Shown here piece by piece: positions 49,110 to 58,312 of a stretch of DNA of 64,000 nt (the stretch's first letter is position 1; each line of letters begins with the position of its first letter). Under the pieces are notes generated by a model. It saw only the letters and a program-made list of their open reading frames with translations, had not been told where the DNA came from and did no database searches. The position numbers and the translations under genes are program-made. Source of the DNA: Pseudomonas sp. SST3 (GTDB lineage: Bacteria > Pseudomonadota > Gammaproteobacteria > Pseudomonadales > Pseudomonadaceae); contig NZ_QORI02000001.1 of the NCBI RefSeq assembly GCF_003325755.1, positions 372,001 to 436,000 on the forward strand, in the 5' to 3' direction.

Positions 49110-49972
49110 TGAGCATCTCCTTCATAGAGGGCACGCACGGCGGCGGCATCAAGCTGCGTGCGGGTGTCGACATCGGCCAAGCGTTGCAGAAACCAGGCAT
49201 AGCGGCGGCTGCGCGGCTGCAGCGGCTTGCCGAGGGCGAACAGTTCGTGCAGTTGCGCGCGGATGGCGTCGGTGTCATCGGCCACGTAGGCATCCACCAG
49301 ACCCGAGGCGTAGCGTTGCTCGCCACCGGTCAGGCTCCAGATGAACGGGCGGTCACGCGAGTCGTATTCGTCCAGCCCGGCTTCCTGTTCGATGACTTGC
49401 GGGCCGTTGAGGCCGATGCGCGCCTCGCGGGTGGCGACCAGGTAGCTGCACAAGCCGGCAGCGATGGACATGCCGCCAAAGCAACCGACTGAGCCTGCGA
49501 CCACACCGATCACCGGCTGGTATTCACGCAGCTCGACGATGGCCGCCTGAATTTCGGCGATGGCGGCCAGGCCCAGGTTGGCCTCCTGCAGACGTACACC
49601 GCCGGTTTCCAGCAGCAGCACGGCGCGAGTCGGAATGCCATTGCGGTTGTCTTCGATGGCTAGCTCCAGGGCGCCGGCGATCTTGGCGCCGCCGACTTCG
49701 CCCATGCTGCCGCCCTGGAAGGCGCCTTCGATAGCGGCGATCACCGCCGGCTGGCCGTTGATGGTTCCTTTCGCGACCACCACGCCGTCGTCGGCCTGGG
49801 TGACGATGCCCTGCTTCGGCAGCCAGGGCGAGGTGACGCGATCGAACGGATCGAGCAATTCGCGGAAGCTGCCCTCATCCAGCAGCGCGCGGGCGCGCTG
49901 GCGGGCGCCGAGTTCGACGAAGCTGCGCGACTGAAGTAAACGGGCCACGTTGTTAGCAGACGAATCAGTCAT
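49106..49972 (-). CDS. mdcD: Malonate decarboxylase beta subunit MdcD
   Basis: 288-aa AccD-like carboxyltransferase-fold protein. Motifs: ARQRARALLDEGSF, INGQPAVIAAIEGAFQGGSM, VAGSVGCFGGMSIAAG. It forms the decarboxylating complex with MdcE. It overlaps mdcC by 8 bp. Confidence 0.92.
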   Translation of the reverse strand: MTDSSANNVARLLQSRSFVELGARQRARALLDEGSFRELLDPFDRVTSPWLPKQGIVTQADDGVVVAKGTINGQPAVIAAIEGAFQGGSMGEVGGAKIAGALELAIEDNRNGIPTRAVLLLETGGVRLQEANLGLAAIAEIQAAIVELREYQPVIGVVAGSVGCFGGMSIAAGLCSYLVATREARIGLNGPQVIEQEAGLDEYDSRDRPFIWSLTGGEQRYASGLVDAYVADDTDAIRAQLHELFALGKPLQPRSRRYAWFLQRLADVDTRTQLDAAAVRALYEGDAQ

Positions 49973-50264
49973 GGCCGACTTCCTCCAGTCCCTGCTCCAG
50001 ACGCAGACGCACTACGCCGGGGGTGGCCCCAAAATCGTGAATGTCGATATTCAAGGCTGGCGGTGTCTGCTCGCGGAACATCCGCTCGAACAGCTGCTGC
50101 CAGCGCTGCTCGGCGCCGTTTACCGAGGTGACCACCTGGATCGCCAGCTTGCCGGCCTGCCCGGGCTCGAGCAGCACTTCAAGATCGCCCGAGCCGACCA
50201 CTCCGACCAGGGCCTTGCCGCGGGCGGGTTGCCCAGCGGCGAATTCGAAAGACAGGGTTTCCAT
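49965..50264 (-). CDS. mdcC: Malonate decarboxylase acyl-carrier protein MdcC (delta subunit)
   Basis: 99 aa from ATG 50264 (GGGAG about 10 bases upstream; a TTG at 50270 is the alternative). It carries the phosphoribosyl-dephospho-CoA group on a Ser near residue 25, in the motif GVVGSGDLEVLLEP. Substrate malonate and product acetate are both thioester-bound here. Confidence 0.9.
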   Translation of the reverse strand: METLSFEFAAGQPARGKALVGVVGSGDLEVLLEPGQAGKLAIQVVTSVNGAEQRWQQLFERMFREQTPPALNIDIHDFGATPGVVRLRLEQGLEEVGHD

Positions 50265-50266
50265 GA

Positions 50267-51139
50267 TCAATTGCTCCCAATCGAGGCCGGCGCAGCAGGC
50301 GTCAGGCGGTCGAGGAAAAGGGTGGCGGCCAAGAGATCGGCGGCGCCGCCCGGCGAGGCGTTGAGGGCGAGCATGTCGCGATCCAGCTCACGCAGCTGAC
50401 GGCGACCGGCGAGGCTGGCGGCGCCGCCAGCGTCGAGCACGGCGCGGGCACCGGCCTGCATGCGGGTCAGTCCCTGGAGCCCGGCACGGTGCAGCACGCA
50501 GGTGTCGGTCAGCCCATTCATGATCGCCAGCAGCGCATCGAGCCGGGCGTTCTGCTCGCCTACCCCGTCGCGCCGGCTGGCCAGCAGTTGTGGCAGGCCC
50601 TGCTCGATAACCGCCGGAAAGCCGTGCTGCGCCTGTTCGCGGGCGCCGAGCACACCGTAGGTGCGACAGACGCGAGCGCCATGGCTATCGGAGTTAGCCG
50701 ACGCGAGAGGATCGCTCAACCGGGCCAGTGCCGCCGCGGTATCAGCGATACGTCGAGCATCGGATGTGGTTTCGAGCACCGCCGCCGCAGTGAGCAGCCC
50801 TAGCGCCCAAATCGCGCCGCGATGCGTATTCACGCCGCTGGTGACGCGGAGCATTTCGGCTTCGCCGTCCCGGCCGAGTTGCCCAAGGCTTTCGCGCAAT
50901 GGCTGGCCGACCTCACCAATTGTTTGCGCCGCTTCAGCCATTGCCTTGAAGGCCGGCCACAGCGCATTGGCAGAAGCGTGCATCAGGCCCAGGTGCAGGT
51001 CGCTGTGGGCACCGCTGCCGCGCCGGTCTACCAGACCCGGCTTGGGTGATAGGTCGGCTTCATCAATCAGCGCTTGTACCGCCAGGTCCGCCAGCCGCTC
51101 GGCAAGCGAGGGCTGTTGTCTCGCAATCAGTGCGCTCAT
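50267..51139 (-). CDS. mdcB: Triphosphoribosyl-dephospho-CoA synthase MdcB
   Basis: 290 aa from ATG 51139, which overlaps the mdcA stop (TAATG). It makes the prosthetic-group precursor from ATP and dephospho-CoA. CitG-like signatures: [20 protein letters not shown] and [15 protein letters not shown]. Confidence 0.92.
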   Translation of the reverse strand: MSALIARQQPSLAERLADLAVQALIDEADLSPKPGLVDRRGSGAHSDLHLGLMHASANALWPAFKAMAEAAQTIGEVGQPLRESLGQLGRDGEAEMLRVTSGVNTHRGAIWALGLLTAAAVLETTSDARRIADTAAALARLSDPLASANSDSHGARVCRTYGVLGAREQAQHGFPAVIEQGLPQLLASRRDGVGEQNARLDALLAIMNGLTDTCVLHRAGLQGLTRMQAGARAVLDAGGAASLAGRRQLRELDRDMLALNASPGGAADLLAATLFLDRLTPAAPASIGSN

Positions 51140-52806
51140 TACCAGCTCCTGAATTTCGCAGGCGGGTTGTAGAGCCCACCAGACCACTCGACCAGCTCGG
51201 CGATGCTCTTGGCTGCGAGTAGTTCGCGGCTGGCGTCGTTGCGACGAATGCCAAGGTCCTCCGGCAGCGCGATCAGCCCTTCGCGACGCATGCGCTCGGT
51301 ATCTTTCGGGTTATGGCGCAAGCCGATGCTGGTGACGCCCGCCACCGCGGCGATCATGGCCTGACGCTCTTCCAGCGAACGCGCCTTGTACAGGTAGGCG
51401 ATGCCTTCCTCGGTGAGCAGGTGGGTAACGTCGTCGCCATAGATCATGATCGGCGCCAGCGGCATGCCGCTCTTCTTCGCCACGTCCACCGCATCGAGCT
51501 GCTCGACGAAGGTGGGTTTGCCGCCTTCCTGGAACGTCTCGACCATCTGCACCACCAGCTTCTTGCCGCGCTCGAGCATGGTCACCGGGGCTTCGCCGCC
51601 GGGCATGGCCATGTCCAACCAGGCAGGGGTCGGATGGCGGCGACCACGCGGGTCGTGGCCCATATTCGGCGCACCGCCGAAACCGGCCAGACGACCCCGG
51701 GTCACGGTGGAGGAATGACCATCGCCATCGACCTGCAGCGTGGCGCCGATGAACAGGTCCACCGCGTACTGCCCGGCCAGCTGGCACATCATGCGGTTCG
51801 AACGCATCGAGCCGTCGCGGCCGGTGAAGAACACGTCCGGGCGCTGGGCGATGTAGTTCTCCATACCCAGTTCGGTGCCGAAGCAGTGCACGCTCTCGAC
51901 CCAGCCGGTCTCGATCGCCGGGATTAGCGTCGGGTGCGGGTTGAGCGTCCAGTTGCGGCAGATCTTGCCTTTCAGACCGAGGGATTCGCCGTAGGTCGGC
52001 AGAATCAGCTCGATGGCAGCGGTGTTGAAGCCGATGCCATGATTGAGCGACTGGACGTTGTGTTTCTCGTAGATGCCGCGGATCGCCATCATCGCCATTA
52101 ACACGTGCACCGGCTTGATGTGGCGCGGGTCGCGGGTGAACAGCGGCTCGATATAGAACGGCTTGTCGGCCACCACCACGAAATCGACCCAGCTGGCGGG
52201 GATGTCCACACGCGGCAGCTCGTCGACAATTTCGTTGACCTGGAAGATGACGATGCCGTCGGAGAAGGCGGTGGGCTCAACCAGCGCCGGAGTATCTTCA
52301 GTGCTGGGGCCAGTGTAGATGTTGCCGTGACGGTCGGCCTGAAAGCCGGCCACCAGCGCGACATTGGGGATCAGGTCTACCAGCAGGCGCGAATACAGTT
52401 CGATATAGGTATGAATGGCACCGACTTCCAGCAGGCCGTCTTCGAGCAGCTGGCTGATGCGCAGGCTCTGCGGGCCGGCGAAGGAGAAGTCGAGCTTGCG
52501 GGCGATCTGCCGTTCGAACAGATCCAGGTGCTCGGCGCGGCTGACGCTCGGCATGATCATGTGCAGGTCATGCAGCTTGCCGGGATCGACCTGAGCCAGG
52601 GATCGCGAGAGAAAGTCCGCCTGCTTCTGGTTGTTGCCTTCGAGTACCACCCGATCACCCGGCGCGATCAGCGCTTCGAGCGCCGCGACAATCTTGTCGC
52701 TCGGCAGGACCACGCCGTCCGCAAGACTGCGCACCTGGTCGAGACGCCGGGCTTTTTCAGCGCGACGACGCGACCACTGCGGCGGTGGGGATATTGTTGT
52801 TGTCAT
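51139..52806 (-). CDS. mdcA: Malonate decarboxylase alpha subunit MdcA (acetyl-ACP:malonate ACP transferase)
   Basis: 555 aa from ATG 52806. An open frame to 52869 passes through the promoter dyad and is not used. It exchanges acetyl for malonyl on MdcC, releasing acetate. Signatures: [56 protein letters not shown]. First gene of the mdcABCDEGH operon. Confidence 0.95.
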   Translation of the reverse strand: MTTTISPPPQWSRRRAEKARRLDQVRSLADGVVLPSDKIVAALEALIAPGDRVVLEGNNQKQADFLSRSLAQVDPGKLHDLHMIMPSVSRAEHLDLFERQIARKLDFSFAGPQSLRISQLLEDGLLEVGAIHTYIELYSRLLVDLIPNVALVAGFQADRHGNIYTGPSTEDTPALVEPTAFSDGIVIFQVNEIVDELPRVDIPASWVDFVVVADKPFYIEPLFTRDPRHIKPVHVLMAMMAIRGIYEKHNVQSLNHGIGFNTAAIELILPTYGESLGLKGKICRNWTLNPHPTLIPAIETGWVESVHCFGTELGMENYIAQRPDVFFTGRDGSMRSNRMMCQLAGQYAVDLFIGATLQVDGDGHSSTVTRGRLAGFGGAPNMGHDPRGRRHPTPAWLDMAMPGGEAPVTMLERGKKLVVQMVETFQEGGKPTFVEQLDAVDVAKKSGMPLAPIMIYGDDVTHLLTEEGIAYLYKARSLEERQAMIAAVAGVTSIGLRHNPKDTERMRREGLIALPEDLGIRRNDASRELLAAKSIAELVEWSGGLYNPPAKFRSW

Positions 52807-52850
52807 GCTGACTCCACAGGTTTCCGCTTTGTGGAGCGCACAGTAGAGAG

Positions 52851-52866
52851 ATGACCGAACGGTCAT
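52851..52866. promoter_or_regulatory. Inverted repeat ATGACCG-AA-CGGTCAT upstream of mdcA
   Basis: Perfect 7-bp arms with a 2-base spacer, 45 bp upstream of the mdcA start, in the likely promoter. The short spacer fits a TetR-type dimer better than the T-N11-A sites of LysR proteins. Confidence 0.6.
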
Positions 52867-52924
52867 CAATCAAGCGCAGAGACGCTTCGTTACGCTGAGG
52901 TTAACGATTCAGCAGAACCGGGCG

Positions 52925-53362
52925 CTACAGCCACCCGAGGGTAACGCTGGCAAGCAGCAGATAGCGGCCGCCCTTGGCCAGGGTCACCAGCAGCAAAAAG
53001 CTCCAAAGGGGTTCTCGCAGGGTGCCCGCGATGACGGTCAGCGGGTCGCCGATGATCGGCACCCAGCTCAGCAGCAGCGACCAACGCCCGTAGCGGTGGT
53101 AGCTGCGCTGCGCCTTTTCCAGTTGCCGCTCGCTGGCCGGAAACCAGCGTTTATGACGCAGCCGCTCGATGGAACGGCCGAGCAGCCAGTTGACCAGCGA
53201 GCCCAGCACGTTGCCGAGCGTGGCGACCCACAGCAAGGTCACCGGAGAGAGGCTACCGCCAAGTAGCAACCCGACCAGCGCTGCTTCCGATTGCGCCGGT
53301 ACCAGTGTGGCGGCGGCAAAAGCCGCGGCGAACAGGCCGAAATAAGCGGTCAGATCGGCCAT
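52925..53362 (-). CDS. YqaA/DedA-like membrane protein
   Basis: 145 aa from ATG 53362. SNARE-associated/DedA-type membrane protein with about four helices: TAYFGLFAAAFAAATLVPAQSE, LLWVATLGNVLGSLVNWLLG, RWSLLLSWVPIIGDPLTVIAG, SFLLLVTLAKGGRYLLL. YqaA family members of this length have no settled function; related DedA proteins are linked to lipid flipping. Confidence 0.88.
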   Translation of the reverse strand: MADLTAYFGLFAAAFAAATLVPAQSEAALVGLLLGGSLSPVTLLWVATLGNVLGSLVNWLLGRSIERLRHKRWFPASERQLEKAQRSYHRYGRWSLLLSWVPIIGDPLTVIAGTLREPLWSFLLLVTLAKGGRYLLLASVTLGWL

Positions 53363-53461
53363 GGTTTCTGCAGGCTTAATAAATGAACGGCACTGAGCGC
53401 CAGAACGCGGCCAAGACCGCTGGCGCAACTCGGAATTCTGGCGAACCGTATGGTCCTGATG

Positions 53462-53704
53462 TCAGCGCCCCGGCTGTGGGCGAAAGCCCGGCACCGCAGC
53501 GGGGCGATCCATTCGGCCTGCCGGTTGCGTGCAGTTGAGGTCGCGAAACGGCTGGCCGTTGAGCAGTTCCCAACCGTGTCCAGGTGGGGTCTGCCGGCAA
53601 ATGACGGTGCCGTCAGCCTTGCTCTGCCACTGGTAATAGGGTGCAGGGCCCGCAGCTGCCAATAGCGGTAGGGAGAGACTGAAGGCAAGAAGAAGGAAAC
53701 GCAT
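53462..53704 (-). CDS. Small exported protein, DUF4124-like
   Basis: 80 aa from ATG 53704 with AGAAGGAAACGC upstream. Signal peptide MRFLLLAFSLSLPLLAAAG. The mature part has YYQWQSKADGTVICRQTPPGHGW, reminiscent of the DUF4124 pattern (Y.W.D.dG...y...PP). Two Cys. Function unknown. Confidence 0.72.
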   Translation of the reverse strand: MRFLLLAFSLSLPLLAAAGPAPYYQWQSKADGTVICRQTPPGHGWELLNGQPFRDLNCTQPAGRMDRPAAVPGFRPQPGR

Positions 53705-53835
53705 GGTCGGGCTTCGGCAGTGGGCTGGGGCCACTTTAGCCGGATCGTCGTGTGGCGCAAGCACCGTCCGACAATAGTCGGCTAAAGCCTGTAGCCAAGT
53801 GCGACGTTAGCCTTGCTGGCGGGCGGACGACCGGC

Positions 53836-54264
53836 TCAGTACCAGACCTTCGCCGCCTCGCGCATGAAGATTTCTACCGTCTTCGGCCCGACGCCTTCGA
53901 ACTCGGCCAACCGCTTTTCCAGCTCTTTGCGGCTTTCGCTCTGCGCATGGATGTTGCCGAGCTTGCCGTCGTATTCGCTGCTGAGCTTGTTGCACAGTTT
54001 CAGCAGGCGCTCGGCTGTCGATTCGTCATAGCGTACGTAATGCGCCTCGCCGAGCATGTCCACCAGTTCCTGCCAACTGCAGTTGCAGAGTTTGCGCGGC
54101 GTGTCGCGCTGATGCTTGTCGACGATGACCCGATAGGCCTCGGCAGCAATGTCCTGCTGGATGCGCTTGCCGAACAGGAAGCTGGCGATAAACCACTTGA
54201 AAAGCTCGTCCCCGCCCTTCTCGATGTCGATACCCAGATCTTTCGCGCTGATTTCACTTGCCAT
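53836..54264 (-). CDS. HhH-motif protein, possible DNA-binding/endonuclease III-like
   Basis: 142 aa from ATG 54264. The C-terminal motif FEGVGPKTVEIFMREAA is a helix-hairpin-helix, as in EndoIII/HhH-GPD proteins. The catalytic Lys/Asp of a glycosylase and an iron-sulfur cluster are not evident in this short protein, so enzymatic activity is doubtful. It begins MASEISAKDLGIDIEKGGD. Confidence 0.75.
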   Translation of the reverse strand: MASEISAKDLGIDIEKGGDELFKWFIASFLFGKRIQQDIAAEAYRVIVDKHQRDTPRKLCNCSWQELVDMLGEAHYVRYDESTAERLLKLCNKLSSEYDGKLGNIHAQSESRKELEKRLAEFEGVGPKTVEIFMREAAKVWY

Positions 54265-54634
54265 GGTGCACCTCGCTGAATGCTCTCCACTTATGCGACG
54301 CCGCGGTGCACGCCGGGTTTCGCGCGGGAAAAACGCGCAATAAGCGGAAATCCGCCGACCGCCACGTGACGATCGGCAGTTTTCTGCCCATGCGCGATTC
54401 GAAAGCCAGCTGGAATCGCGTACTAGGGCCATGAGTAGTGATGGCACGGCTCGTGCTATGCCAGTATTGCCCGATGCGATCAAAGACAAGAAAAGCCGCA
54501 CAGCGCCCTCCTGCTTTCACTGCGAAAGCCTACCCGTGCCTCCGTCTTTTCTTGTCCGCTTGCAGCTCTACGGCTGCGACTGATCGTCTATCTTCAGTTC
54601 TGCGAAACCAATAACAACGAAACGGAGAAACACA
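54265..54634. other. Non-coding region upstream of the TAXI receptor
   Basis: 370 bp. Near the right end is a small hairpin, GCAGC-TCTACG-GCTGC (54564-54579). The receptor has a CGGAG ribosome site. No other feature seen. Confidence 0.45.
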
Positions 54635-55588
54635 ATGAGATTGACCAAACGATTCAGCCTGCTTGCTGCCGCAGCGGCCTTTACCGCCAGCACCGCCGCG
54701 GTTGCCGCGCCGACCTTCATCAATGTTCTGACGGGCGGCACCAGCGGCGTGTACTACCCGATCGGTGTGGCGATCTCCCAGCTGTACAGCAAAGGCATCG
54801 AGGGCTCGAAAACATCCGTGCAGGCAACCAAGGCCTCGGTCGAAAACCTCAATCTGCTTCAGGCCGGTCGCGGTGAGCTGGGCTTCGCCCTCGGTGATTC
54901 GGTGGCCGATGGCTGGAACGGTGTAGAAGACGCCGGTTTCAAAGCCCCGCTGAAGAAGCTGCGCGCCATCGGCGGCAGCTACCCGAACTACATCCAGATC
55001 GTCGCCAGCAAGGAATCCGGCATCAAGACGCTGGCCGACCTGAAAGGCAAATCGCTCTCCGTTGGCGCACCTAAATCCGGTACCGAGCTCAACGCGCGCG
55101 CCATTCTCAAGGCGGCCGGCCTGAGCTATGAAGACATGGGCAAGGTCGAATATCTACCGTTCGCCGAGTCGGTCGAGCTGATCAAGAACCGCCAGCTCGA
55201 CGCCACGCTGCAGTCCGCCGGCCTGGGCATGGCGGCCATCCGCGACTTGGCCTCGACCATGGAGCTGAACTACGTCGAGATTCCGGAAGATGTCGTCGCC
55301 AAGATCAACAACGACGCCTATCAGGCCGCGAAGATCCCGGCAGGCACCTATGACGGCCAGGAAGCGGACGTCCCAACCGTCGCCATCACCAACATCCTCG
55401 TGACCCACGAAGGTGTCTCCGACGACGTCGCGTACCAGATGACCAAGCTGCTGTTCGAAAACCTCGACCAGCTGAGCAAAGCCCATTCGGCTGCGAAGGA
55501 CATCAAGCTGGAAACGGCCACCAAGGCGCTGCCGATCCCGTTGCATCCGGGTGCCGAGCGTTACTACAAAGAAGCCGGCGCGCTCTGA
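54635..55588 (+). CDS. TAXI-family TRAP transporter substrate-binding protein
   Basis: 317-aa periplasmic receptor with signal peptide ending STAAVAA|PTFINVLTGGTSGVYYPIG. The segment GTSGVYYPIGVAISQLY is the TAXI signature. The ligand is unknown (glutamate-, benzoate- or carboxylate-like ligands are known in the family). It feeds the fused permease that follows 173 bp later. Confidence 0.92.
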   Translation: MRLTKRFSLLAAAAAFTASTAAVAAPTFINVLTGGTSGVYYPIGVAISQLYSKGIEGSKTSVQATKASVENLNLLQAGRGELGFALGDSVADGWNGVEDAGFKAPLKKLRAIGGSYPNYIQIVASKESGIKTLADLKGKSLSVGAPKSGTELNARAILKAAGLSYEDMGKVEYLPFAESVELIKNRQLDATLQSAGLGMAAIRDLASTMELNYVEIPEDVVAKINNDAYQAAKIPAGTYDGQEADVPTVAITNILVTHEGVSDDVAYQMTKLLFENLDQLSKAHSAAKDIKLETATKALPIPLHPGAERYYKEAGAL

Positions 55589-55595
55589 GTACACT

Positions 55596-55617
55596 CGGAG
55601 CGGCACCCGCCGCTCCG
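55596..55617 (+). repeat. Hairpin between TRAP receptor and permease genes
   Basis: Perfect 9-bp stem CGGAGCGGC / GCCGCTCCG with a 4-base loop, 8 bp after the receptor stop. No U-run follows. Likely an mRNA 3'-stabilising element giving more receptor than permease. Confidence 0.6.
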
Positions 55618-55761
55618 ACTCCCGGCTCGCGAGCGCACCCGCGTTCGCGGCTGGAATTCCCCGACCAACCTTCTGCAGAGATGCTAGTAAAACCAGCGTG
55701 TTTCCACGGCAGGTTTTGTTAGCAGCTCTACGCGACCACGCTTTTCAGCTCGAGGCACTTC

Positions 55762-57795
55762 ATGAGCGAACTACAACAAGAACAGGGCTTGGCTGGCAGC
55801 CCTGCCGGATGGCCCAAGACACTGTTCTATGTCGCCCTGCTGTTTTCCATCTATCAGATCGTCATGGCGGCGTTTCACCCGGTATCGAGCCAGGTTCTAC
55901 GTGCCGGGCATGTCGGTTTCCTGTTGATGGTGGTGTACCTGAGCATTCCCGCCGCCGGCAAGGGTCGCCCCTGGCAGCCCCTGGCATGGGTGCTGGCGCT
56001 AGCCGGCATGGGCACGGCGTTTTATCAGTGGTACTTCGAGGGCGATCTGATCCAGCGTTCGGGTGATCTGACGACCTTCGACTTCATCGTCGGGGTGACG
56101 CTGATCGTCCTGGTCTTCGAAGCCGCCCGGCGGGTGATGGGCGTCGCATTGCCGATCATCTGCGGACTGTTTCTCGCCTATGGCCTGCTCGGACAGTATC
56201 TGCCGGGCGACCTGGCGCATCGTGGCTATGGCCTGGATCAGCTGATCAACCAGCTCGCCTTTGGCACCGAAGGTCTGTATGGCACGCCGACCTACGTATC
56301 GGCCACTTACATCTTCCTGTTTATCCTGTTCGGCGCCTTCCTCGAGCAGGCGGGCATGATCAAACTCTTCACTGACTTCGCCATGGGCCTGTTCGGCCAC
56401 AAACTCGGCGGCCCCGCCAAGGTTTCGGTGGTGTCCTCGGCCTTGATGGGCACCATCACTGGCTCGGGCGTAGCCAACGTGGTGACAACCGGCCAATTCA
56501 CCATTCCGCTGATGAAACGCTTTGGCTACCGCGCGGCATTTGCCGGAGGGGTCGAGGCGACGTCCAGCATGGGTAGCCAGATGATGCCGCCGGTGATGGG
56601 CGCCGTGGCCTTCATCATGGCCGAGACGATCAATGTGCCCTTCGTGGAGGTGGCCAAGGCCGCACTGATTCCGGCGTTGCTGTACTTCGGCTCGACGTTC
56701 TGGATGGTCCACCTGGAAGCCAAGCGCGCTGACCTCAAAGGCCTGCCGAAAGAGCAGTGCCCAAGCGCCTGGGCAGCCGTGAAGGAGCGCTGGTTCCTGC
56801 TGATTCCCTTGGTAGTGCTGGTCTGGCTGCTGTTCTCCGGACGCACGCCGATGTTTGCCGGCATCATCGGTCTGGCGCTGACCGCCATCGTTATCCTGGG
56901 CTCGGCAATCATTCTGAAGGTGTCCTCGTTTGGCTTGAGAATCGCCTTCTGGATTGCCCTGGGGCTGCTCTGCGCGGCGTTTTTCCAGCTGGGCATCGGC
57001 GTCATCTTCGGGGTCATCGGCGTACTCGTGGCGGCCTGCTGGTTCGTCAAAGGCGGCCGCGAAACCTTGGTGATCTGCCTGCATGCGCTGGTCGAAGGCG
57101 CCCGCCATGCCGTACCCGTGGGTATTGCCTGTGCGCTGGTCGGCGTGATCATCGGTGTGGTGTCGCTGACTGGCGTGGCGTCGACCTTTGCCGGCTACAT
57201 CCTGGCGGTGGGCGAGGACAACCTGTTCCTGTCCCTGCTGCTGACGATGCTGACCTGCCTGGTACTCGGCATGGGTATCCCGACGATCCCCAACTACATC
57301 ATCACCAGCTCGATCGCTGCGCCTGCATTGCTTGACCTCGGCGTGCCGCTGATCGTTTCGCACATGTTCGTCTTCTACTTCGGCATCCTCGCCGATCTCA
57401 CACCACCGGTGGCGCTGGCCTGCTTCGCCGCTGCGCCCATTGCCAAGGAGACTGGGCTGAAGATCAGCATGTGGGCCATACGGATCGCAATCGCCGGATT
57501 CGTGGTGCCCTTCATGGCGGTCTACAACCCAGCGCTGATGCTGCAGGGCGACAGCCTGTGGATGACGGCATACATGCTGATCAAGGCAGCCTTCGCGATC
57601 GGTCTATGGGGTATCGCTTCGATCGGCTACCTCCAGCGGCCGCTGGCCTGGTGGGAACGCCTGCTCGGCTTTGCAGCCGGCGCGACATTGATTGTGGCCA
57701 TGCCGATCACCGATGAAATCGGCTTCGGTATCGGCATTCTGCTGCTGGCCCAACACATCGTGCGGGCACGCCGCGCAGGGCCGGTACTGGCGTGA
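55762..57795 (+). CDS. Fused TRAP transporter permease (DctQM type)
   Basis: 677-aa inner-membrane protein with roughly 16-18 hydrophobic helices, the fused 4TM plus 12TM form that partners TAXI receptors. Conserved DctM-type sequences: LFILFGAFLEQAG, SSALMGTITGSGVANVVTTGQFTIPLM, TSSMGSQMMPPVMGAVAFIMAE. It overlaps the following gene by GTGA. Confidence 0.93.
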   Translation: MSELQQEQGLAGSPAGWPKTLFYVALLFSIYQIVMAAFHPVSSQVLRAGHVGFLLMVVYLSIPAAGKGRPWQPLAWVLALAGMGTAFYQWYFEGDLIQRSGDLTTFDFIVGVTLIVLVFEAARRVMGVALPIICGLFLAYGLLGQYLPGDLAHRGYGLDQLINQLAFGTEGLYGTPTYVSATYIFLFILFGAFLEQAGMIKLFTDFAMGLFGHKLGGPAKVSVVSSALMGTITGSGVANVVTTGQFTIPLMKRFGYRAAFAGGVEATSSMGSQMMPPVMGAVAFIMAETINVPFVEVAKAALIPALLYFGSTFWMVHLEAKRADLKGLPKEQCPSAWAAVKERWFLLIPLVVLVWLLFSGRTPMFAGIIGLALTAIVILGSAIILKVSSFGLRIAFWIALGLLCAAFFQLGIGVIFGVIGVLVAACWFVKGGRETLVICLHALVEGARHAVPVGIACALVGVIIGVVSLTGVASTFAGYILAVGEDNLFLSLLLTMLTCLVLGMGIPTIPNYIITSSIAAPALLDLGVPLIVSHMFVFYFGILADLTPPVALACFAAAPIAKETGLKISMWAIRIAIAGFVVPFMAVYNPALMLQGDSLWMTAYMLIKAAFAIGLWGIASIGYLQRPLAWWERLLGFAAGATLIVAMPITDEIGFGIGILLLAQHIVRARRAGPVLA

Positions 57796-58193
57796 TCGGA
57801 TTGTGTCTGGGTTTGGCCGGGGTGGTATGGGCGCAGGTGCCTACTACTGATTTCACCCTGGCCTGGACCCACACAATCGAGAAGATCCGCTGGGAGGAAG
57901 ATTACCGCGTGATGCCGGACGGACTGCTGCTCGGCGAAGCGCGGGTCAAGGGTTCAGGTGCCGGGATGGAAATCCCGGATGATGCCCAACTGCGTAACGG
58001 GGCCTGGCACTACCAGCGCCAGATGCCGCCGTTACAACCGCTGCGCGTGGGGCGAACCCCCGAAGCAGGGGATTACCAACTGTGCTTTGACCAGCGTTGC
58101 CACGCGATGAGCGAATGGCTCGGCCCACCAAAAGCGGACCAGCCCGCGCTGGAGCTTTGGAGTTGCGCCGCGCCCGCGGACGGCTCCTCCTGA
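57792..58193 (+). CDS. DUF1850 protein
   Basis: 133 aa, GTG start in a 4-bp overlap with the TRAP permease. N-terminal signal-like segment MIGLCLGLAGVVWAQ. DUF1850 pattern FTLAWTHTIEKIRWEEDYRV with two later Cys residues. DUF1850 genes are frequently found after TAXI/TRAP permeases, so it may be an accessory subunit; its role is unknown. Confidence 0.85.
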   Translation: MIGLCLGLAGVVWAQVPTTDFTLAWTHTIEKIRWEEDYRVMPDGLLLGEARVKGSGAGMEIPDDAQLRNGAWHYQRQMPPLQPLRVGRTPEAGDYQLCFDQRCHAMSEWLGPPKADQPALELWSCAAPADGSS

Positions 58194-58253
58194 TTCGGCA
58201 CCTTCGCAGCCCTGTCTCCATAGCTAGGCGGCGTAGGGGCTGCGACGGCCGCT

Positions 58254-58283
58254 GGTGGATCGGTGAAGCGTGATCCACCCTAC
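58254..58283. repeat. Palindromic intergenic repeat, second copy
   Basis: GGTGGATCG...GATCCACC dyad followed by CTAC, two changes from the copy at 6140-6169. Between convergent DUF1850 and PepSY genes. Confidence 0.7.
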
Positions 58284-58312
58284 TTAGGCGACGCCGGTCA
58301 GGCGTGTGTCGA

